A stretch of DNA of 64,000 bases, taken from contig NC_085100.1 of assembly GCF_963422355.1 (NCBI RefSeq), positions 5,754,068 through 5,818,067 of the forward strand. The letters run 5' to 3'. Source of the stretch: Corticium candelabrum (taxonomy: Eukaryota > Porifera > Homoscleromorpha > Homosclerophorida > Plakinidae). Positions 55,980 through 64,000 of this stretch are shown here, in pieces. The notes under the pieces were generated by a model. That model saw nothing but the letters and a program-made list of their open reading frames with translations. It had not been told where the DNA came from and made no database searches. Positions within the stretch are counted from its first letter, which is position 1; each line of letters opens with the position of its first letter. A program made the translations under genes and the position numbers.

Positions 55980-57048
55980 GCATCCTTTCTCAATAACTCT
56001 ACGAACGAAGCCGTATATTCAGACGTCATTGGGAAGAATCTACTTAAGTAATTTGCCACCCCCAAACATCATCGCACTTCTGAAATGTCTTGTGGACTTG
56101 GCGTGTGTCGAATCACTTGAATTTTACTGTCAGACAAGCAAATGCCTTCAGAATCTGTGATGTGTCCAAGGTACTCAATAGACTTTTGAAAGAATTGACC
56201 TTTCTTCTTTTCGAACGAAAACCATTGTGTCGCAAATGTTTTAAGACATTGGTTTGAATTTGAAGGTGCTCTTCATCAGTGACGCCTGTAATAGTAATAT
56301 CATCAAAACACGTTGCAGTTAGTTTTAATTCACTCAGCACCTTATCCATAATTTTTTTGGAACAACATCGATGCAGAGCTAATCCCAAAGGGAAGTAGTT
56401 GATATTGAAAGAGGCCTTTTATGTGTGTTGATCACAAGATATTGTTGACTCTCCTCATTAACTTTAAGTTGATTATATACATCAGATAGGTCTAATTTTG
56501 TGAAATATTACCACCAATTGGTACACTAAATAAGTCACTTGGAAGCGGAATTGGGTGCTGCTCGACTATCAAGTAACAATTGGGAGGCTTGAAGTCCCCA
56601 CAGATTCTAACGGCACCAGATGACTTTATTGCATTGACAGTCAGAAAGGCACATAAAGCTGTATCAACAGGTTCCGAAACACCTCGTTTTACCTGTCTAT
56701 CTTATTCCTCTTCAATCTTCGTCCGAAGATGAATTGGCAGTCTTCTAAAAGGAAAAACCTTGAGTTCAGCATCACGTTGAACATGGATGGTAACTGAATG
56801 ACTACAACATCCAAGATCATCACCAAATACATCACTGAATGTGTCTAAAACACGCTTTAACCAACATTGAAACTTCAATGGTCTTTCAACAGAAAGCGCT
56901 ACTTGTTGACTGGGTGACTGGGCAAAGAAATGTAATGCATACTTGAGAATAATCTGTTTTCCTTATCCAGTCCATTCCTAATAGATTTGATCCTTTGCCA
57001 TGCTTCACATAGAACAAAACTGTTATTAGAGGAGTATTGCAAAACCTA
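55980..57048 (-). pseudogene. Ty3-type reverse transcriptase and protease end
   Basis: The protease C-terminus reads GKGSNLLGMDWI (LLGMDWI is typical) near 57000. RT follows across many breaks. The catalytic loop is CFDDITITG (56280-56305), where Ty3 elements have Y[VL/I]DDI. Next come LKHLRHNGF and a shifted FLGH-type segment. RNase H is not clear. Confidence 0.75.
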
Positions 57049-59621
57049 AGGTAATACGGGGTAATTCCGATCACAGAGTAACTCTGATCACGTGACAGTA
57101 AACTGTGCAGCTTTCTTGATTAGAAAACCGTACGCGTTTCTCACAACAGCACGTAAGTAGACGACCCTTCTTGGTTTTAGCAGACAATGATATAACCACG
57201 AAGTCCTTGCCGTTGTGTCTCAAACGGCTTGTTTGTTGTGAGAACGACCTAGCTAGTGGAAATTGCGGTCCAAAAACTTTCTTGCTAGAGACAATCCAAG
57301 ACTAATGCTATTTTGTGCAACCTACTCTACCGATAAAGGTGTTAATGCAGATAAAACACATTGTTGCCCTTCCTTTAGAATCCCAAATTTGATCACATCA
57401 TCACAGTCGTAGACTAACTTCACTTGCATTTTGATCTGCTTTATTCGTGTACTTTGCAATAATGGTATGACATTATCAACCTAAAGGAACTAAGAACAAG
57501 TTTTCTGACAAAGTCCTGAGAAAGGCACTGCAAGATCTTGCTGAAAACAACGACAGCATAAGGAACGGCAGCTGTGTACGGCATTCCCTACTCAACTCTT
57601 CACAATCATCACAAGGGAGTCAGTAAACATGATATGGTGGACGGCCAACAGTCTTGACTTACCAGGAAGGATAGTGCAATGTTGCATTGTGCTGCAAGAA
57701 ATGGGGTGTCCCCTTTGTAGATCAAGCCTCACCAACGTCATCTCAGATTACCTTAAAGCAAATGCTAGAGAAAATCCTTTTCCTGGTGATTTACCTGGTC
57801 CTGACTGGTTTGTTAGCTTCTTTAAGCGATGGAAGAGTGCACTGAGTCAAAGGAAACCACAACATCTCTCAAAGAAACATGCTAAAGCACTGATCAAAGA
57901 CGGAATTGACGGTTGGATGGTATTTCTTGAGAAGATGTACAGGAAGGCTGGGTTGTTTAGACTGAGCCAGAAAGAGCTTTCTGAAAGAATTTGGAGCTGT
58001 GATGAAATCACTTTTGCTACAGCCTCGTCGTCTAGTAGGGTCCTAGCTAGGAGAGGAGCTAAGTCTGTATATGAGACCATGGCATGGAGCGGACGTGAGT
58101 ACATTACCGTCCATTAGTGTGGAAATGCCAATGGAGACAAAATCCCTTCCTATGTTCTATATAAAGTTCTACACATGTATTGTACGTGGACCTTTAGTGG
58201 CTCTACTGAAGTAATGTGTGGAGTATCAGCCAGCGGATGGATGGAAAAACAACACTTTTTACAGCTGGTTTGTAAAAGGCTTATACCAGTGCTCAAGAAG
58301 ATGAAACTTATTGCAGCAAATGATGAGTCAGACTACAGAGATGATAACAGCTCCAGCGTGATCTTGTTTTCGATGGCCACTATTCACACATTAACTTAGG
58401 TGTCATCAATGTGCCAAGAAAATACAACATTATTCTCGTAACCCTGCCTCCAAATACCACTCATGCATTACAACCTCTGGATGTAGGTGTGTTTGCTCCT
58501 ATGAAGAAAAATTGGCAGAAGACTCTGACTGACTGCAAACGAAGAATATGGGACAAGGTATAAATATAACAACCCCAAACTCCTGAAACAGCTGACAGAC
58601 ACAACCATGAAACCACACCGATTTCAAGGTGCATTTCGAGGAGCTGGTTTATATCCAAAGCCATCAGCTGCAGCCATTCCTCAAGCAAAAATTAGTCCAG
58701 CAGATGCTGTTACTACACGAACGCCATGCAAGAGCCCTTGTTTTTCAACAGCAGCTACCACTCCTGCAATCAAACTGCAGCTTAGACACCACTTTTCCAA
58801 GCTGTTCTAGAAAACAAGAACACCTATTCAACCACCACGGCCAAGACCATCCGCTCATGTACTTGGCATACTACTGAGAAGTCGTAAAAAGTCTTAAGGC
58901 CTATTCTAAAATATAAGCACAGGCTGAAAGAAACAACAGAGATTAGCAAAATCAAAGAAAGACAAGTAACCTGCACGCCAAGGCAAACAAAAAACTGCAG
59001 TAACAGAAGAAAGAGATGAAAACAAGTGCTAGGGATGCGGAGGAAAGTTCGACAACGACAGCGATGAGAGGCAAGAAGATTGGGTGGGTTGTGAACACTG
59101 CTGGCGATGGTATCACTACGATTGTGCTGGGCTTTCAGAGCTTCCAGATGAAGAGGACCCTTGGACATGTTCCAAATGCAGCTAAACATATCATGTAAAT
59201 GTGCATATCAGAATCATGCAATCAGAGTAAGGCTAGAGCGAGTAAGATGCACTGTCTATGGATAAGTACGTAGCACGTCCACACGTTACCCTGCACATAG
59301 CTAATAGCTGAGTTTCTCAGTAACAGTATTCAGTATAACAATTAAATCATAATCATGTAGCCATAGTATACCTTACAGCAGCAGAAATGATGCGCAGAGG
59401 AGTGATCGGAGTTGCGACGCCTTCGGGTATTGAGAGATGTGTATACGAGTAACTTCTCGAGTCTGCTGTATAGTAACTAGCAGGCATAAATCAATAGCAA
59501 TGTTTCAAAACAATAACTAGAAGTTGCTCTTCACGATCAGTGTTTCACATCCAAAGCCTAGTTCTTTGTGGCTACAGCCGGGAAACTCTCAAAGTGTGGT
59601 CGGAGCTACTCCGAATTACCT
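57049..59621 (+). mobile_element. Pogo-type DNA transposon with TA target duplication and a PHD-finger transposase
   Basis: The ends AGGTAATACGGGGTAATTCC and GGAGCTACTCCGAATTACCT are inverted and flanked by TA (57047-57048 and 59622-59623). The 2573-bp element is full size for pogo. Its insertion splits the Ty3 protease: the frames on both sides join directly once the element and one TA are ignored. Confidence 0.9.
57480..59185 (+). pseudogene. Pogo transposase with C-terminal PHD finger (broken by stops and shifts)
   Basis: Domains in order: an HTH (GTKNKFSDKVLRKALQDLAE, then YGIPYSTLHNH); a CENP-B-type segment (GPDWFVSFFKRWKSALSQRK); and the DDE domain with IWSCDEITFATASSSSRVLA (usually CDETGF), a second Asp region DGHYSHINLG around 58370-58395, and LPPNTTHALQPLDVGVF. 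Then come a proline-rich stretch, a basic segment, and at 59027-59185 a PHD finger: C-x-x-C, V-G-C-x-x-C-W-R-W-Y-H-x-x-C, and W-T-C-S-K-C before the stop. PHD fingers read histone H3 tails in many proteins, so it could guide insertion to chromatin states. The frame is broken in several places, including a TAG inside the first C-x-x-C of the PHD. Confidence 0.85.
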
Positions 59622-60107
59622 TACTGTCCTTGAAGTGGTCTCTTTGAAGGGCATCAAGTTGCCTGACGTGTTTCTGAGTCTCTGTTTATTCTTTGATAGT
59701 TTCAGTTTTCCCAGCACTACCCAAGACTTCTCATTCATCAGTGACACATCTGTGCCAGTGTCTATTCGAAATGGAGTCTGTTTGTTTTCAAAAATAACAT
59801 TGACGACCAGTTTGTTTTTGCGATATGGATGCTTTGCAGCCATTGCAACCTCTTTGCACGCAGACTCGATACCTTGTTCTGATGAGTCCGAATTATTTTC
59901 ACTGCTATCTTTAGACTCTGAACGTTTTGCTTCAGCTACTTTTGTTTTACTGTCTCTTCGTTGTTTTGAAAATATTGGTTTCTGCAAGCTGGTAAACTTC
60001 TGACGTCCAGATTTTAGATGACCGTAACTGTCACACTTTGAGCAAAATAGCAATCTTCGATGATCTTTCAAGAAGCACACAAAACTATAATGGTCTTTTG
60101 ACGCCAC
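59622..60107 (-). pseudogene. Ty3-type gag zinc knuckle and aspartic protease (N-terminal part)
   Basis: The frame has CSKCDSYGHLKSGRQ (a CCHC knuckle with the last Cys lost), a Lys/Ser-rich linker with SSENNSDSSEQG, and then TPFRIDTGTDVSLMNEKSW, the protease active site (DTG). It is cut by the pogo insertion at 59621. Confidence 0.82.
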
Positions 60108-60480
60108 AGATACAACAGAAGCCCCTTCCCATTTTAGGCTTTCCTTTATCTGATCTAAGTTTAGTGTGTTCTAATCTACGAACTGAACTGATTGATCTTA
60201 TCTGTCTCGTGTAGCTAAGACACTGTCATTGGCTTCTTCAAATACTAAAGCATCTGCCAAAACTTGTTCCAGACTCTTACTAAGTAAGTCATCTTTCTCA
60301 TAAAATTTTGCAACATCTGATCTTCTCGAAGGCCAGCAACACATATCACGAAGACGACCATCATACTCAGGAGCAGTGAACTGGCAGTTGACAGCTATTT
60401 GTTTTAGTCCATCAAATACAACTGCACCGCTTCACCCTGCTGTTGTTGACGACGGGGTACTACAAATATTTAATATATGG
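60108..60480 (-). pseudogene. Gag-like region of the Ty3 element
   Basis: Across breaks the minus strand reads YDGRLRDMCCW, VAKFYEKDDLLSKSLEQVL and ALVFEEANDS before the knuckle, as in Ty3 gag C-terminal halves (RDRLVxG-x-x-D...ALxxAQ). Assignment rests on position and pattern. Confidence 0.6.
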
Positions 60481-60657
60481 TTGATACTTGAGATCTTACC
60501 TGCACAGTTCCCGTGCAGACATCAGCGCTACCTAACGAAGAATGACCACACTCCACCTAGTCTCCGCCCTAAACACCTGACATGTAGTGGCTAAAAAATG
60601 ACTTGACCGCCATATCCATCGGATGCACATCGGAGATGTTTCAATAATTATGTCCGC

Positions 60658-60660
<3 letters not shown>

Positions 60661-60708
<48 letters not shown>
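60661..60708. repeat. (TA)n tract at the 3' end of LINE B copy 2
   Basis: About 24 TA units. Reading the minus strand, they begin about 60 bp after the LINE B stop codon. Confidence 0.95.
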
Positions 60709-60711
<3 letters not shown>

Positions 60712-60765
60712 TAGGATATATTTATAACATACATGAACGTTTCCCACCCCAACATCCCCAACAAC

Positions 60766-62890
60766 TCAAGGAAGCATGTTCCAACTACGTACATCCTCTA
60801 TCTCTAAATTCAAACTTTGTAAAACCAGTCTAGCATTATATGACCATAATTTCACAGATAATTGTTGCAATAAGTTGTTTAAAGACTTTGAAAACGTCAT
60901 GTGACTCGTTGCAGAAATTCTCGAAGCTATAGAGCGTAGGATCTTGAGACTGTATGGTGTCCAGAGACCAAGAGTTTCCACAGCAAGTCGATAGAATATA
61001 CCACCAGCTGCTGTAACTTCGTCATCGTGGCGAAAAGTCTTTGCAATCTTTTGCAGCTTTTGCAGCAGCTCCTGCATTGGTGGCATCTTTAATAATGAAT
61101 AAAGGCTGCAGGCTGTTGGCTACTGTTACATCAAAGAAGCCAGGCGACCCAGAAGAAAATCAGGATCAAATATATCACCAGGACGACTGTTGTCATAGCC
61201 AGAACAACGTTGTTCTCTTTTCGCATGCTTTTCCGTTAGAAGAGCATGGTAAATCACTTTGCAAAGGGCGCCGTGGCGTTTGATCCGGAGAGGACCGTCA
61301 TTGCAGCTAACCAAATGATTGCCAATAGGGTCAAGAGCTTGACCACATACACATTTCAATGACGATGGTGGAAATGGGAATAGAGGGATTCCTAGCCAAA
61401 TCTGTATTGCAATCACGAATTCATGTGGTGGCATGGCGAGGCCTAGTTTTGGGTTAAGTAATGCTCATAACCAAGCACCAGCATGAGTAGTGGCAATGGT
61501 GTTTAATCTTGCTCTATCCCGAAGACTAATAACCTCTTTCAAGGATGAGGCTAAATGGAGTTGATATAGATCTAATGTCGCATTGTGATGATGTTCTGAG
61601 GTTACATGACGGAGGGCGATTGTCGAGTTGTTTGAGTAGACGATCGTGTGCTTCATCTTCTCCAAAAATCTTGGGCTCTGACTTTAACTGGACCTGATTC
61701 ATTTTAGATGTTGACATGTTAGACTGACCTAAAAAATGACTGCATGTACAAAAGCTGCTGCCAATGAGCTCAACGCTTCATATAGACCAAGACCTCCATC
61801 TCTAACTGGAAGAGTCGCCTGAATCCAAGAAGAATCTAAGATAGAAGAACGAGTGATCAATTCCAGTGAATGTCTATGAGATGCATCAAATTTTGTGAGT
61901 TCATTATCAACCAAACCAAGAACAACTGTGTGTAATAGATTGTTTATTTTGCACACATTGAGACAGCTGCGTAACAGTTGAAGTTCAACCTGAAGGTGGT
62001 CTAAATCTCTGAGATGTGATTGAGCCTCAATTACCTTCTCGATGCGTCTGGCCACCGTTGCTTGTATAAAATCGTCCTCACCATATACCGGAGAACCTAA
62101 TAGCTTAATCCCTCTTGTGAGACGCTTGATTTGCGTTAGTAACTCTGGGAAAGACTGATCACCTGTTGGCCAGTATACCTCACATTTATCCAAGTTAATA
62201 TGAAGGCCAAACGTATGACTTTTACAACAAGAGACTGTAGTAGTTTGGAGACCGATTCGCGTGTTCCAACAAAACTGCCGTCATCAAGGTACCAAAGTTG
62301 AAGTTCTGGACTAGAGTTTTTTCCAAAATTGTCAAGAAATTGTGACACTACTAGTGAAAACAGTAAAGGACCTAGTGGATCACCTTGCTGGACACCAGCA
62401 GTTGACAAAATGCGGACGTTTCCAAAACGAAGCTCTTCAGCTGTTTGGTATGACTGCTGTAGCCATAGAAATAATTCAGGAAATACTTGTTTCAGACAAG
62501 ATAAAAAGGGCGGATGACGACATTCATTAAAAGCATTCTGGAAGTCTACTTTCACACAAGACACAAGTCTTTTATGTCATGATTAACAGATATACAAGAC
62601 CTTAGTGTAGGAATTGCAGCTTTCATCCCACAATGTATGTCAACTCCAACATGATCATATGGAAGTAAAGTGCCTGGAAGATGAGATTTGACTAAAGACA
62701 GCAGAGATGACTAGCTAACCCTTGAATGACGTCACCCACAGCTATTGGACGAATACCACCTGTTTTCTTGTGGAAAGCGGTCAGTGGAGCACCTGACAAC
62801 CAAGGAGCAATATTTTGACCAATTTTTCCACTTAGCAGAGCATTCATCAAACGAGTGAGGTTGTCCAAGCATATATAGCAGTAATTCAAG
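60766..62890 (-). pseudogene. LINE B copy 2 (YLDDG reverse transcriptase, REL-type), degraded
   Basis: In coding order: LTAFHKKTGGIRPIAVGDVI, KVDFQNAFNECRH (RT motif A), STAGVQQGDPLGPLLFSLVV, LQLWYLDDGSFVG, MDKCEVYWPTGDQ, the thumb region, CVCGQALDPIGNHLVSC, RPGDIFDPDF and LLQQLSVKLWSYNARLVL. The order and wording match LINE B copy 1, so they are one family. This copy keeps more of the RT N-terminus but has at least six breaks. Its 3' end runs into (TA)n. Confidence 0.88.
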
Positions 62891-63250
62891 CTTATATATT
62901 TAGGAGATCACTGATTGAATAGAATCACAAACAAAGGAACTTCAGTAAAAAGTTCTATTGTATTCCAAGAAAGCTACACCTGGTAGGGGTGGAGAAAATA
63001 GCTTAGCTGGAATAAATACGGGGCACATAAGGGCGCATAATGCTATTATTAGCAGTAAAAGAAAAGAAGGGATACAAGGATTAGCACTACTTAGCATTAT
63101 GTATACAGGTACTTTTGATGGCATCTAACAAATATTGAGCTCGAAGTTGAGAGTACCCAGTACTGGACTCTTTTGGGAAGGATTCTAAGATAGAACTGTC
63201 TGTGATTCAACAATTAATTACAGAGGAATGTCATATATCCAGTTTTTTTC
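62891..63250. other. Unassigned DNA between LINE B copies
   Basis: A short minus-strand hydrophobic frame (62942-63124) has no support. No feature is recognised. Confidence 0.45.
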
Positions 63251-63660
63251 AACATCACTGTCTGTAATTCATTGCAACCACGTTTTGCTTGTGCTGGTGC
63301 TATTGAAGCCGGTGCATCTGGAAATGCTGCAGAAATGGAAAAAGAGATGAGAGACACGAGTTTAATGTGTTTCAATATGGAGCAGGTTTCTGTCCCTTCT
63401 CTATAGAAAGTTTGGGTATTGGACTCTGGCTAGTTTCAAGACTAGACTCTGAAAGTATTGCTTTGAAATCAATGACGTTCACTGGGACTATTTTGGATCA
63501 AGCTCTCCGAAATGTTTCTGAACAGTCATCGGTTAAACTTTGGGAGTACAATGCAAAGTCAATATTAAGGAGAATTGCATTAGAGCATGATCTTGCATTT
63601 TGGGATGTTTGTTTTTTCTTCTTTGGATGACACTATGATGTATTACTAAGTTTTAAGTTG
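63251..63660 (+). pseudogene. LINE B copy 3, C-terminal end only
   Basis: The frames give FACAGAIEAGASGNAAEMEK (copy 1 has INAAIKAGAAAEAGEVDK) and EQSSVKLWEYNAKSILRR (copy 1 has EQLSVRLWQYNSRLIS). It is a strongly 5'-truncated copy, as target-primed reverse transcription often leaves. A short 3' UTR leads into (TA)n. Confidence 0.82.
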
Positions 63661-63702
63661 GGGAGGGGATGGCTAGATATGAGTGTTAAAGATATATAAT
63701 GA

Positions 63703-63705
<3 letters not shown>

Positions 63706-63762
<57 letters not shown>

Positions 63763-63770
63763 TATATATA
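63706..63770. repeat. (TA)n tract at the 3' end of LINE B copy 3
   Basis: A TA run of about 30 units with one AATA interruption starts right after the LINE 3' UTR. Confidence 0.95.
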
Positions 63771-64000
63771 ACATATGCATATGCTAATTTATAAACATGG
63801 TGTTGTCTGAAGTCAATTCTGTAATGTTTACAGAGAAGTTCAGGCAGTTGTATTATCAAATATTGCAACGATCACAACAACAAAAAGGGTTGGAATTGGA
63901 CAGCTTTGTGGCATATTTTGTCTTGATTTTGTGATGTTACAGGGATTGTTTGAATCATTTCTAAAGAGTTTCTATATTGTGTCATCTGACCCAACACATA
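63771..64000. other. Window end, no recognised feature
   Basis: AT-rich DNA beyond the TA tract; nothing is supported. Confidence 0.5.

Larger units (their letters stand above)
54539..60480 (-). mobile_element. Ty3/gypsy element (minus strand), split by a pogo element at 57049-59621
   Basis: In coding order from the right: a gag-like part (60480-60110), a zinc-knuckle remnant and protease (60107-59622), then after the insertion the protease end and RT (57048-55980), an RT-integrase spacer, and integrase (55680-54815) with a C-terminal tail (to 54539). This is the canonical Ty3 order on one strand, unlike the mosaic at 7.4-9.6 kb. Many stops are present. LTRs were not identified. Confidence 0.82.

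Noticed and set aside
54815-60107. Domesticated retroelement genes
   Set aside because: The frames contain stops and frameshifts, and one is split by a pogo insertion; nothing suggests host use.
51042-64000. Further AP3B exons
   Set aside because: I looked for the next conserved segment (EVQYxVLxNIA) on the plus strand and did not find it; the open frames there are transposon parts or unknown.

Overview
This is a eukaryotic, clearly metazoan nuclear window: three spliced genes sit in a dense field of nested transposable elements. Their introns are mostly 49-76 bp. No sequence names the species. Very short introns plus a mix of pogo, Tc1, Kolobok-like, DIRS, Ty3 and two kinds of LINE would fit a sponge or another early-branching invertebrate, and that is inference.

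Host genes. (1) 864-1342 (+): four exons of a PARP6/PARP8-type ADP-ribosyltransferase catalytic domain; the rest of the gene is not seen. (2) 22053-35935 (-): a complete eight-exon HAUS1 (augmin subunit 1) gene of 266 codons, with one 12.3 kb intron. (3) 36003-51041 (+, continuing outside the window): the first ten exons (358 codons) of an AP-3 complex beta subunit, with one 13.5 kb intron. HAUS1 and AP3B are divergent, with 67 bp between their start codons and a GTCACGTG box in between, so they probably share a bidirectional promoter.

Transposons. 5.3-9.8 kb: tRNA-derived SINEs next to GT tracts, a LINE tail and a scrambled Ty3 element. 9.8-17.5 kb: one APE-type LINE broken by three insertions (a long-TIR element, a pogo-like element and an OTU-containing TIR element that itself holds a Tc1 copy). 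17.6-19.3 kb: a different LINE with YLDDG reverse transcriptase and a possible restriction-like endonuclease motif; it recurs at 60.8-62.9 kb (-) and 63.25-63.65 kb (+), and all three copies end in (TA)n. 20.3-21.7 kb: a LINE chimera. The HAUS1 giant intron holds a MITE, an ATACG satellite bounded by TIRs, a DIRS recombinase fragment, a pogo-like transposase split by a Tigger-type element, and a TTAA-flanked element. The AP3B giant intron holds palindromic MITEs, a second TTAA-flanked element, a CAGTG-ended element, a second OTU element, a DDE transposase and a LINE tail. 53.3-64 kb: a large palindrome, then a minus-strand Ty3 element whose protease is split by a pogo element carrying a C-terminal PHD finger, then the REL-type LINE copies.

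Almost all transposon ORFs contain stops or frameshifts. The host exons are clean, with matching splice phases throughout.
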